Notes under the pieces: generated by a model
Told to the model about the DNA's origin: nothing
The model's database searches: none
Seen by the model: only the letters and a program-made list of their open reading frames with translations
In this document: positions 7,539 to 15,215 of the stretch, one piece after another
Position numbering within the stretch: position 1 is the stretch's first letter
How the letters are laid out: each line of letters opens with the position of its first letter
Assembly: GCA_016936695.1 (NCBI GenBank)
Contig: JAFGXK010000106.1
Location: 1 to 18,186 of the forward strand
Source: Bacteroidales bacterium
GTDB taxonomy: Bacteria > Bacteroidota > Bacteroidia > Bacteroidales > VadinHA17
Direction of reading: 5' to 3'
Length of the DNA stretch: 18,186 nt
Position numbers and translations under genes: made by a program

Positions 7539-8186
7539 ATGAGTTACGATTACAATACACAACGGAAAAGAATGGCACTGCCCGAATACGGCAGGAATGT
7601 CCAGAAGATGGTGGATCACATTAAAACCCTCCAGGACAGGGATGAACGGAACCGTGCAGCAAAGACCATAATACAGATAATGGGGAATCTGAATCCCCAG
7701 ATCCGTGATATAGGCGACTTCAAGCATAAATTATGGGATCACCTGGCCATAATTGCCGATTTCACTCTCGACATCGATTCGCCTTTCCCTCCGCCCGAGC
7801 GCGAGAAATTAGTGGCAAAACCCAATGAGGTTCCTTATCGTCAGGGTGACATAAGGTTTCTTCACTACGGCAGGATAATAGAGCTGATGATTGGTGCGGC
7901 TGTCCATCTCGACGAAGGCAAAGAGAAGGAGTATTTCACCAACCTGATAGTGAACCAGATGAAGAAATCCTACATCACCTGGAACAGAAGCCAGGTAAGT
8001 GATGAAGTAATCTTCAATGATCTGAAACTACTGTCGCGCGGAAGGCTTAAGATAACTGAAGGCATAAAGATACTTGAGGTCAAGGATCTGATACCTCCTG
8101 TCAAGAAGAAGCCTCAGCAGGGCAGGCCTCAGGGGAGACAACAGAACAAGCCTTACAACAAGAAAAAAGTATATAACCGCCATTAA
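7539..8186 (+). CDS. DUF4290 family protein
   Basis: A 215-residue cytoplasmic protein of the Bacteroidota-specific DUF4290 family, whose function is unknown. Recognisable family stretches are MALPEYGRNVQKMVDH near the start, AKTIIQIMGNLNPQIRD and DFKHKLWDHLAII in the first third. The last 27 or so residues are rich in Lys, Arg, Gln and Asn (KKKPQQGRPQGRQQNKPYN), suggesting a flexible, possibly nucleic-acid-binding tail. A TTG at 7518 would add seven residues. I prefer the ATG at 7539, because relatives begin with a short lead into YNTQ and because a promoter -7 box lies over 7513-7520. Its stop overlaps the murA start by one base (TAATG), so translation is probably coupled. The DUF4290-murA pairing is, from memory, conserved in the phylum and hints at a link to cell-wall synthesis; that is inference. 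Confidence 0.88.
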   Translation: MSYDYNTQRKRMALPEYGRNVQKMVDHIKTLQDRDERNRAAKTIIQIMGNLNPQIRDIGDFKHKLWDHLAIIADFTLDIDSPFPPPEREKLVAKPNEVPYRQGDIRFLHYGRIIELMIGAAVHLDEGKEKEYFTNLIVNQMKKSYITWNRSQVSDEVIFNDLKLLSRGRLKITEGIKILEVKDLIPPVKKKPQQGRPQGRQQNKPYNKKKVYNRH

Positions 8187-9490
8187 TGGGTAGTTTTATT
8201 GTTGAGGGAGGCAGGCCGCTCCGGGGTGAGATTGTACCGCAAGGTGCAAAAAATGAAGCCCTGCAGGTAATATGCGCCACCCTCATTACTCCCGAAAAAG
8301 TTACAATTTCAAACATCCCTGATATAAGCGATGTAAACAGGCTGATCGAGCTGATCAGCTGTCTGGGCGTAAAAATTTCAAGAGAGTCAGGTTCAGCCAT
8401 GAGCTTTGAAGCTATTGACATCGACCTTGATTATCTTCAGACTCAGCAATTCAGGACCCAGAGTTCAAGCATAAGAGGCTCAATCATGATAGTGGGCCCT
8501 TTACTGGCACGATTCGGGCGTGCCTTTATCCCCAAACCCGGGGGCGACAAGATAGGGCGCCGAAGGGTTGACACCCATTTTACAGGATTCACTAAGCTTG
8601 GAGCAAAATTCGAATTTGATACCACCGATCCCTTTTACCGGGTTGAAGCCAATTCGCTGACAGGAGCTTACATCCATCTTGATGAAGCGTCAGTGACCGG
8701 TACTGCTAATATTATAATGGCCGCTGTACTTGCCAGTGGTAGAACGACCATCTACAATGCTGCCTGTGAACCCTATATTCAGCAGTTGTGCAGGATGCTG
8801 GTATCAATGGGCGCAAGGATAGAGGGCATCGGGTCAAACCTTCTTCATATCGACGGCACATCACAGCTTGGAGGCTGCCGCCATACCATTCTGCCCGACA
8901 TGATCGAGATAGGGTCGTTCATAGGGCTTGCAGCGATGACCGGATCGGAGATCACCATAAAGGATGTCTCTTATGAGAATCTCGGGATCATACCCGACTC
9001 GTTCCGGAGACTTGGAATAAATATTGAACGAACCGCCGACGATATATTCATCCCCAGGCATGATCACTATGAGATTGAGACCTTTATCGATGGTTCGATA
9101 ATGACGATATCGGATGCCATATGGCCAGGACTGACTCCCGATCTCCTCAGCGTTTTTCTGGTCACTGCCACCCAGGCAAAGGGAGCTGTGCTTATCCACC
9201 AGAAAATGTTTGAAAGCCGCCTGTTCTTTGTCGATAAACTCATTGACATGGGCGCGCAGATAATTCTGTGCGATCCGCACAGGGCGACCGTGATCGGAAT
9301 GGACAAGATGATAAAACTGAGGGGGACAACAATGTCGTCGCCCGACATCAGGGCAGGAGTAGCCTTGCTTATAGCAGCACTTTCGGCCGAAGGAAAAAGT
9401 GTTATACACAATATTGAACAGATCGACAGAGGCTATCAGCAGATAGATACCCGTCTGAATGCCCTCGGGGCATCAATCACCAGGACTTAA
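8186..9490 (+). CDS. murA: UDP-N-acetylglucosamine 1-carboxyvinyltransferase (MurA)
   Basis: A 434-residue cytoplasmic enzyme that moves the enolpyruvyl group of phosphoenolpyruvate onto UDP-GlcNAc, the first committed step of peptidoglycan synthesis. It has the two-domain EPSP-synthase-like fold with the substrate lysine in QGAKNEAL (K22), SSSIRGSI, the active-site loop PKPGGDKIGRRRVDTHF and, near the end, SPDIRAGVALLIAAL. In the active-site loop the residue normally Cys (Cys115 in E. coli) is Asp, at residue 121 (codon 8546-8548). Enzymes with Asp here remain active but are not alkylated by fosfomycin. Length is slightly above the 419 of E. coli MurA. It overlaps the DUF4290 stop by one base. 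The next gene, grpE, begins 153 bases later and probably has its own promoter. Confidence 0.97.
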   Translation: MGSFIVEGGRPLRGEIVPQGAKNEALQVICATLITPEKVTISNIPDISDVNRLIELISCLGVKISRESGSAMSFEAIDIDLDYLQTQQFRTQSSSIRGSIMIVGPLLARFGRAFIPKPGGDKIGRRRVDTHFTGFTKLGAKFEFDTTDPFYRVEANSLTGAYIHLDEASVTGTANIIMAAVLASGRTTIYNAACEPYIQQLCRMLVSMGARIEGIGSNLLHIDGTSQLGGCRHTILPDMIEIGSFIGLAAMTGSEITIKDVSYENLGIIPDSFRRLGINIERTADDIFIPRHDHYEIETFIDGSIMTISDAIWPGLTPDLLSVFLVTATQAKGAVLIHQKMFESRLFFVDKLIDMGAQIILCDPHRATVIGMDKMIKLRGTTMSSPDIRAGVALLIAALSAEGKSVIHNIEQIDRGYQQIDTRLNALGASITRT

Positions 9491-9568
9491 TAATTACCGG
9501 ATTTTCAGTCTGCTGACCGACAACAATTTTTCAACTAAATCATCATAAACCGGTCCGGGTTCCGTTTC

Positions 9569-9624
9569 TGTCAAATTGTCAAATACCTGACGTTGGCAGA
9601 TATTTTGCTTACCTTAGGTATAAT
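9569..9624 (+). promoter_or_regulatory. Candidate grpE-dnaJ upstream region
   Basis: The 153 bases between murA and grpE hold a perfect tandem repeat of TGTCAAAT (9569-9584). Downstream are TTGGCA (9593-9598), TACCTTAG (9610-9617, one mismatch to TAnnTTTG) and TATAAT (9619-9624), close to the grpE ATG at 9644. No combination has ideal spacing, so the exact promoter is uncertain. There is no CIRCE (TTAGCACTC-N9-GAGTGCTAA) operator, which argues against HrcA control from here. Confidence 0.3.
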
Positions 9625-9643
9625 TCAGAAAAACTAATTAGTA

Positions 9644-10288
9644 ATGGTCAAAAAGAAATTTTTTTCAACGGGCGGGGATAAGGAAAAAAATAACACCGAA
9701 ACAACTGAAAACAAAGATAATGCAACGGCTCAGGATACTGAAGAGACCGATCATGCAGAGATGACTTCCGATGGCGCAGCTGAAGCTGATCAGCCTGAAC
9801 AGGTTGCTGAGGCTAAAGAGGAAGCTGACAAAAATAAGGATGAACAGAGGGTAATACTGGAAAAACTGGCAGAGATGCAGGACAAATACCTCAGGCTGTC
9901 AGCTGAATTTGACAATTACAGAAAACGTACCCTGAAGGAAAAGATGGATATCTCAAAATACGGAGGGGAAGAGGTTCTGAAAGACATTCTGCCGGTGATT
10001 GACGATTTCGAAAGGGCCTTGAAACATATGGAATTATCTGAGAACTGCCAGGGAGTAAAGGAGGGTATAATTTTGATATACAACAAATTAGTTGAGTACC
10101 TGAAACGTAACGGAGTCAGCGAGATTCCAGCCCTTAACGAGACCTTCAACGTGGATCTTCACGATGCCACAGCCAGGATTCAGGTTCAGGAAGAAGAAAA
10201 GAAGGGTAAGGTGGTGGAAGTTTTGCTGAAAGGCTATTACCTTAAGGATAAGATTTTAAGACATTCAAAGGTTATAATAGGAGACTAA
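9644..10288 (+). CDS. grpE: GrpE, nucleotide exchange factor of DnaK
   Basis: A 214-residue cytoplasmic co-chaperone that releases ADP from DnaK so it can let go of its substrate. The first 65 or so residues are low-complexity and acidic (many Glu, Asp, Thr, Asn), as in many Bacteroidota GrpE. A long helix follows from about residue 66 to 110 with the family stretch YLRLSAEFDNYRKRT, then KYGGEEVLKDILPVIDDFERAL. The C-terminal beta domain ends with GYYLKDKILRHSKVIIGD, the usual GrpE finish. It is 22 bases ahead of dnaJ on the same strand and surely co-transcribed with it. Neither dnaK nor hrcA is present nearby, so the DnaK partner is encoded elsewhere. Confidence 0.96.
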   Translation: MVKKKFFSTGGDKEKNNTETTENKDNATAQDTEETDHAEMTSDGAAEADQPEQVAEAKEEADKNKDEQRVILEKLAEMQDKYLRLSAEFDNYRKRTLKEKMDISKYGGEEVLKDILPVIDDFERALKHMELSENCQGVKEGIILIYNKLVEYLKRNGVSEIPALNETFNVDLHDATARIQVQEEEKKGKVVEVLLKGYYLKDKILRHSKVIIGD

Positions 10289-10310
10289 ATAAAAGAAACA
10301 AACGCGCGGG

Positions 10311-11465
10311 ATGGAAAAGAGAGATTATTATGAGGTGCTTGGCGTGTCGAAGGAAGCAACTAAGGAGGAGATAAAGAAAGCATACCGGAAACAGGCATTG
10401 AAGTATCATCCCGACAAGAATCCAGGAGACAAGGTTGCCGAGGAGAAATTCAAGGAAGCAGCTTCTGCCTATGAGGTTCTCAGCAACGATGATAAACGTG
10501 CCAGATATGACCGTTTCGGCCATGCGGGTGTGAGCGGTGGAGGCGGAAACGGCTTTGGAGGCTCCGGAATGACCATGGAGGACATTTTCTCATCATTCGG
10601 AGACATTTTCGGAGATGCCTTCGGTGGGTTTGCCGGATTCGGAAGTGCTCGCAGAGGAGGTGGAAGAAGAGTAAATAAGGGAAGCAACCTGAGAGTGAAG
10701 GTAAAACTTGACCTTCAGGAGATATCCGCCGGAGTTGAGAAAAAGATCAGGGTAAACAAGTATGTAAGCTGCAGTGCATGCAACGGAACAGGCGCTGCTG
10801 ACGCGAACAGCATGACCACATGTGCGACCTGCCACGGATCGGGACATGTAACCCGTATAGCCAATACCCTGCTGGGGCAGATGCAAACAACTTCAGTCTG
10901 TCCGACGTGCAACGGCGAGGGAAAAACCATAACCAAAAAGTGCCCTGTCTGCTACGGCGAGGGGATAGTACAGAAGGAAGAAATTATAAAAATCAATATT
11001 CCGGCCGGTGTTGCCAGAGGGATGCAGATGAATGTCGAAGGCAAGGGCAATGCAGCACGGCGCGGAGGAATAAACGGCGACCTGCTTGTTGTGATCGACG
11101 AGCAAGATCATCCCGACCTTATCAGGGAGGGCAACGATCTTATCTACAACCTTTTCATCAGCATCCCCGATTCAATTCTGGGAACTAATGTAGAAGTGCC
11201 AACCGTAGAAAACAAGGTTAAGATCAGGATAGAGCCAGGCACCCAGCCCGGAAAGATACTCCGACTCAGGGGAAAGGGCCTGCCCGAAGTAAACGGATAC
11301 GGCAGGGGCGACCTTCTTGTAAACGTAAATGTGTGGATCCCCAAAAGCATTTCAAGGGAGGAATCAAAGATTATTGAAAAGTTTAAGGACAGTGACTCAT
11401 TCATTCCAAAGCCAGACAAAGACGACAAAGGCTTTTTTGAAAGAATGAGAGGTTACTTTCAGTAG
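10311..11465 (+). CDS. dnaJ: DnaJ, Hsp40 co-chaperone
   Basis: A 384-residue co-chaperone that delivers unfolded proteins to DnaK and stimulates its ATPase. The domain order is complete: a J domain (about 1-70) with the HPD motif at 33-35; a Gly/Phe-rich linker (about 72-118); a zinc-binding region with four CxxCxGxG repeats (from C154, C171, C197 and C211); and C-terminal substrate-binding domains beginning near residue 222 (EEIIKINIPAGV) and including LRLRGKGLPEVNGYGRGDLLV. All eight zinc-ligand cysteines are present. This is the full class I (type A) DnaJ. It follows grpE by 22 bases. The gap to the next gene is about 170 bases and has several inverted repeats, so transcription may end or be tuned there. 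Confidence 0.97.
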   Translation: MEKRDYYEVLGVSKEATKEEIKKAYRKQALKYHPDKNPGDKVAEEKFKEAASAYEVLSNDDKRARYDRFGHAGVSGGGGNGFGGSGMTMEDIFSSFGDIFGDAFGGFAGFGSARRGGGRRVNKGSNLRVKVKLDLQEISAGVEKKIRVNKYVSCSACNGTGAADANSMTTCATCHGSGHVTRIANTLLGQMQTTSVCPTCNGEGKTITKKCPVCYGEGIVQKEEIIKINIPAGVARGMQMNVEGKGNAARRGGINGDLLVVIDEQDHPDLIREGNDLIYNLFISIPDSILGTNVEVPTVENKVKIRIEPGTQPGKILRLRGKGLPEVNGYGRGDLLVNVNVWIPKSISREESKIIEKFKDSDSFIPKPDKDDKGFFERMRGYFQ

Positions 11466-11517
11466 GCTTTACCTGAGCCCTTCCCCCAGGCAAAACCCAT
11501 TCATCTCCGCTCCGTTT

Positions 11518-11551
11518 ACCCGCGGGTGATTCAGTTTTTTTTGCTGAATCA
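11518..11551. promoter_or_regulatory. Adjacent dyads downstream of dnaJ
   Basis: Two inverted repeats abut each other. ACCCGCGGGT (11518-11527) is a perfect 10-base palindrome. TGATTCAG (11527-11534) pairs perfectly with CTGAATCA (11544-11551) around a loop of eight T and one G. The T run is inside the loop, not after a stem, so this is not a standard intrinsic terminator. It could be a protein-binding site or a weak terminator. The rest of 11466-11634 holds a possible -7-like TATATTTA at 11596-11603 and nothing else I can assign. Confidence 0.35.
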
Positions 11552-11634
11552 ATATGTGCATTCGTTTGAAATCGCTCCAGTTCTTAAGAGTTTTCTATAT
11601 TTACATCTCATTTTTATCCATACACCATATTGAG

Positions 11635-12543
11635 ATGGCACTCTTTGAAGCAAGAAACATTACAAAACAGTTCGGATCATTGTATGCACTTAACAAAGTG
11701 AGCATATCCGTACCCGAACAATCAATCTTCGGACTGCTTGGACCGAACGGAGCCGGAAAAACAACACTGATAAGGATTATCAATCAGATCACGGGCCCCG
11801 ATTCGGGAGAGCTCTTCCTGAACGGACAAAAGCTGAAGCCGGAGGATGTAACCTCCATAGGCTATCTTCCGGAAGAGAGAGGATTATACAAAAAAATGAA
11901 AGTTGGGGAACAAGCCCTCTATTTTGCCCGCTTGAAGGGACTCTCAAAAGCGGAAGCCATGAGACGGCTCAAATACTGGTTCCAGAAACTCGACATGATC
12001 GACTGGTGGGGGAAAAAAGTGGAGGAGCTTTCGAAGGGAATGCAGCAGAAGGTACAGTTCGTAACCACAGTACTGCATGAACCCCGTCTGCTTATTTTTG
12101 ATGAACCGTTTTCGGGGTTCGACCCGGTAAACACCAACGTAATCAAGAATGAAATCCTTTTCCTGAGGGAAAGAGGTGCCACAGTCATCCTGTCGACACA
12201 CAGCATGGGATCGGTTGAAGAACTCTGCGACAACATAGCGCTGATCAACAAGGCAAAAACCATTCTTGAAGGGAAGGTCGATGATATCAGAATGCAGTGG
12301 GCAGGCGACGAATACGAAATAGTTTTTGAAGGGGATGTAACATTGCCGGGAAACGGTGAGCTTAAGGTTCTCGAAAAACATATTGAAGACAACAAGAGCA
12401 TCATAAGATTCAAAACGGGCAGCAACAAAAACACTAACCAGATACTGGCTGAAGCTGTCAGCTTCGGCAGAGTTATCTCATTCAACCCTGCCCTCCCCTC
12501 AATGAACGACATATTTATCAGGGTAGTTGAAACCCGGAATTAA
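11635..12543 (+). CDS. ABC transporter ATP-binding protein (NatA/YhaQ-like)
   Basis: A 302-residue cytoplasmic ATPase that powers the membrane protein encoded next. From the ATG at 11635 it has Walker A GPNGAGKTT (36-44), the stretch IGYLPEERGLYKKM (75-88) typical of the NatA/YhaQ group, signature LSKGMQQK (132-139), Walker B LLIFDEPFSGFDP (152-164) and the switch histidine in STHSM (H189). A C-terminal domain of about 90 residues matches the small accessory (DUF4162-like) domain of this group. The frame is open back to an ATG at 11554, but the 27 extra residues are hydrophobic and unlike any NatA N-terminus, so I take MALFEARNITKQFG as the start. The permease starts 36 bases downstream. Related systems export sodium or other small molecules; the cargo here cannot be read. 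Confidence 0.93.
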   Translation: MALFEARNITKQFGSLYALNKVSISVPEQSIFGLLGPNGAGKTTLIRIINQITGPDSGELFLNGQKLKPEDVTSIGYLPEERGLYKKMKVGEQALYFARLKGLSKAEAMRRLKYWFQKLDMIDWWGKKVEELSKGMQQKVQFVTTVLHEPRLLIFDEPFSGFDPVNTNVIKNEILFLRERGATVILSTHSMGSVEELCDNIALINKAKTILEGKVDDIRMQWAGDEYEIVFEGDVTLPGNGELKVLEKHIEDNKSIIRFKTGSNKNTNQILAEAVSFGRVISFNPALPSMNDIFIRVVETRN

Positions 12544-12579
12544 CCCTCTCCAGTCAAAAAATGATTTAATCCGTTAACA

Positions 12580-13938
12580 ATGAATAAAATCTCCACAATA
12601 ATAAGCAGGGAATACATGACCAGGGTCAGTAAAAAGTCATTTATAATTATGACAATCCTGGCCCCCATCCTGATGGCCGCACTGATAATTGTCCCGACAG
12701 TCCTGATGGCAACTCAGGAAATGGATTACAAGAAGATAGCTGTTATCGAGGATAATACCGACCTTTTCAGGGGAGCGCTAAAGAACTCCGGTACCCTTGA
12801 GTTTGACTACGTAGACAATGTAAATGTCGATGATCTGAAAAAGACATTTGAACAGGCTGGCTATTACGGGATCCTTTATATTTCGTCCGAGCTGGTAAAT
12901 ACACCGAATGCCATTCAGCTTATTTCGAAAAAACAGCCTCCGATTGCTGATCTCCAGTATATTGAAAACCTGCTCGAAAAGGAGATTGAGAAGCAGAAAC
13001 TGATGGCATACAACATCGAGAACCTTGATGAGATAATGAGGAATGTCGAAAGTAATGTCTCGATCCAGACCCAGAAGATCGACGATGCCGGCCAGGTAAA
13101 GGAGACCAGCACCGGTATTGCCATGGCACTGGCATACATAGGCGGCTTCCTGATGTATATGCTTGTCTTCATGTTCGGATCGCAGGTGATGAGAGGAGTT
13201 ATCGAGGAAAAGACCAGCCGCGTTGTGGAGGTCATTGTTTCATCTGTCAAGCCTGTCCAGCTGATGATGGGAAAAATCATTGGCATTGCCCTGGTTGGAC
13301 TTACCCAGTTCATGATATGGGTGTTGCTTACATTTGCAATTGTGGGAGTTGTAAGAGCCACCGTGCTGAAAGATAAAAATATCACGGAGATTACCCAGAC
13401 TGGACCACAGAGCCTCATGGATGAAGAGCAGCAGGCTGAGGTGCAGGCACAGATTCAACAGGCAAATCCCGAACTTGCCGAGTTCAGCAAGTTGTTTGAG
13501 AGTGCAATGAACCAGCCGTGGGGACTGATCATTTTCTCATTCATTTTCTATTTCATAACCGGCTATCTATTATATGCTTCCATCTTTGCAGCCATAGGAT
13601 CGGCTGTTGACAATGAGACAGAAACACAGCAGTTCATGCTTCCGGTAACAATTCCCATAATACTGGCTCTGATGGTTGCGATGGGGACCATGCAGAATCC
13701 CGAAAGTTCACTCTCGCTTTGGTGCTCAATAATCCCGCTTACTTCACCGATAGTGATGATAGCAAGAATCCCGTTCGGAGTACCTGCCTGGCAACTGGTC
13801 CTTTCCATGGCGCTGATGGTTGTAACATTCATCGCTTTCGTCTGGATGGCAGCCAAGATTTACCGGACAGGCATACTGATGTACGGAAAGAAAACATCGT
13901 GGAAAGAAATGTGGAAATGGCTGATGTACTCCGGGTAA
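12580..13938 (+). CDS. ABC-2 type permease (NatB/YhaP-like)
   Basis: A 452-residue inner-membrane protein, the transport half of the exporter whose ATPase is encoded just upstream. One membrane segment lies at about 21-44, followed by a large extracytoplasmic domain (about 45-178), then segments near 180-205, 231-259, 313-340, 354-376 and 402-425. Family marks are VIEEKTSRVVEVIVSSVKP (about 207-225) and NETETQQFMLPV (about 345-356). A hydrophilic, Gln/Glu-rich stretch (about 264-312) sits between the third and fourth segments. The start ATG at 12580 is 36 bases after the ATPase stop. The pair resembles NatAB sodium exporters, but many such pairs have unknown cargo. The next gene, a response regulator, starts 86 bases later and could belong to the same transcript or have its own promoter. 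Confidence 0.92.
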   Translation: MNKISTIISREYMTRVSKKSFIIMTILAPILMAALIIVPTVLMATQEMDYKKIAVIEDNTDLFRGALKNSGTLEFDYVDNVNVDDLKKTFEQAGYYGILYISSELVNTPNAIQLISKKQPPIADLQYIENLLEKEIEKQKLMAYNIENLDEIMRNVESNVSIQTQKIDDAGQVKETSTGIAMALAYIGGFLMYMLVFMFGSQVMRGVIEEKTSRVVEVIVSSVKPVQLMMGKIIGIALVGLTQFMIWVLLTFAIVGVVRATVLKDKNITEITQTGPQSLMDEEQQAEVQAQIQQANPELAEFSKLFESAMNQPWGLIIFSFIFYFITGYLLYASIFAAIGSAVDNETETQQFMLPVTIPIILALMVAMGTMQNPESSLSLWCSIIPLTSPIVMIARIPFGVPAWQLVLSMALMVVTFIAFVWMAAKIYRTGILMYGKKTSWKEMWKWLMYSG

Positions 13939-13988
13939 GCAGTAAAGGTTGCTGAATGGACCGGACTAACTATACTTAACAATCTGCC

Positions 13989-14006
13989 TGATCGGCATGA
14001 TCGGCA
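13989..14006 (+). repeat. Tandem 9-base repeat upstream of response regulator
   Basis: TGATCGGCA occurs twice in direct tandem, ending 18 bases before the response regulator ATG. The preceding TGCC (13985-13988) can pair with GGCA in the first copy. The position would suit an operator or leader element, but the repeat is short and may be chance slippage. Confidence 0.45.
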
Positions 14007-14024
14007 TTACAAACATTATTCAAT

Positions 14025-15203
14025 ATGTCACGAATCCTGGTAATAGATGATGAACGGGCTATCAGAAACACTCTGAAAGAAGTTCTGGAATATGAGAAGC
14101 ATGAGGTTGATCTTGCGGAAGACGGGCCGTCGGGTATTGAGATGTTCGGCAGCAATTCCTATGACATAGTGCTATGCGACATAAAGATGGCAAAGATGGA
14201 CGGCATTGAGGTGCTTCAGAAGATTTCTGAAACCTCTTCCGATGTACCGGTAGTCATGATTTCGGGCCACGGTAATATTGATACTGCCGTTGATGCGATA
14301 AAAAAGGGTGCCTACGATTTCCTTGAAAAGCCGCTCGACCTTAACCGGCTTCTCATAACCATCCGTAATGCCACCGACAAGTCGACCCTGATCACCCAGA
14401 CTCAGGTGCTTAAGAACAAAGTAAGCAAGATGTATGAGATAGTAGGGGAATCTGAGCCGATAGTAAGGGTTAAGCAGATGATCGATCGTGTTGCGCCGAC
14501 TGAGGCAAGGGTACTGATTACCGGCGCCAATGGAACGGGAAAGGAGCTTGTTGCCCATCAGATTCACGAAAAGAGCAGCCGGGCAAAAGCGCCCTTTGTA
14601 GAAGTTAACTGCGCGGCAATTCCGTCAGAACTTATCGAAAGTGAACTGTTCGGCCACGAAAAAGGCTCTTTCACCTCAGCCATAAAACAAAGGATTGGCA
14701 AATTCGAGCAGGCAAACGGCGGCACTCTGTTCCTCGATGAGATAGGGGACATGAGTCTGTCGGCCCAGGCCAAGGTATTGAGGGCACTTCAGGAAAACAA
14801 AATAACAAGGGTCGGATCAGACAAGGACATTCACGTCAATGTCAGGGTAATAGCAGCTACAAACAAGAATATCAGGAAGGAGATTGAGAACAATACCTTC
14901 AGGGAGGATTTGTATCACAGGCTGAGCGTAATAATTATCCATGTGCCAACCCTCAACGAACGCTCTGACGATATCCCGATCCTTGCCGAACATTTCAACA
15001 CGCTGATATGCGGAGAATACGGGATGAGTAAAAAAATTATCCGGGAAGATGCCATTCAGGAACTGCAGAAGATAGAATGGACAGGAAATATAAGGGAATT
15101 CAGGAATGTGCTGGAAAGGTTAATCATTCTGTGCAGGGATGAGATAACCGGTGCCGACGTGATGGCTTATGCACGTCCGGTTTCAGGATCTCATATCCTG
15201 TAG
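14025..15203 (+). CDS. REC-AAA+ response regulator (NtrC-like), no HTH domain
   Basis: A 392-residue cytoplasmic regulator. The receiver domain (about 1-118) has the acidic pocket D8/D9, phosphoacceptor D52 (LCDIKM), S80 and K102 (EKP), so it should accept phosphate from a histidine kinase. The AAA+ domain (about 139-370) has Walker A GANGTGKE (167-174), Walker B TLFLDEIGD (234-242), arginine-finger region FREDLYHRL and sensor II WTGNIREFRN (352-361). The sigma-54 contact loop, normally GAFTGA, reads GSFTSA (214-219). The protein ends 30 or so residues after sensor II with no Fis-type HTH. No frameshift explains this, because the stop of the converging gene is 12 bases away. No kinase is in the window. 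I recall near-identical loops in other Bacteroidales regulators. It may act without direct DNA binding or without sigma-54; this is inference. Confidence 0.9.
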   Translation: MSRILVIDDERAIRNTLKEVLEYEKHEVDLAEDGPSGIEMFGSNSYDIVLCDIKMAKMDGIEVLQKISETSSDVPVVMISGHGNIDTAVDAIKKGAYDFLEKPLDLNRLLITIRNATDKSTLITQTQVLKNKVSKMYEIVGESEPIVRVKQMIDRVAPTEARVLITGANGTGKELVAHQIHEKSSRAKAPFVEVNCAAIPSELIESELFGHEKGSFTSAIKQRIGKFEQANGGTLFLDEIGDMSLSAQAKVLRALQENKITRVGSDKDIHVNVRVIAATNKNIRKEIENNTFREDLYHRLSVIIIHVPTLNERSDDIPILAEHFNTLICGEYGMSKKIIREDAIQELQKIEWTGNIREFRNVLERLIILCRDEITGADVMAYARPVSGSHIL

Positions 15204-15214
15204 TCAGGATATGA
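15191..15214. terminator. Hairpin between convergent genes
   Basis: TCATATCCTG (15191-15200) pairs perfectly with CAGGATATGA (15205-15214) around the loop TAGT. The loop contains the response regulator's TAG stop (15201-15203), and the stop of the opposing MBOAT gene is two bases beyond the stem. The site suits a two-way transcription stop or an mRNA 3'-end stabiliser. No T run follows on either strand, so it is not a classical intrinsic terminator. Confidence 0.5.
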
Positions 15215-15215
15215 C

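Noticed and set aside
11554..11634. Extra 27 N-terminal residues on the ABC ATPase (ATG 11554).
   Set aside because: Hydrophobic and unlike NatA-type ATPases, which begin a few residues before the first beta strand, as the ATG at 11635 does.
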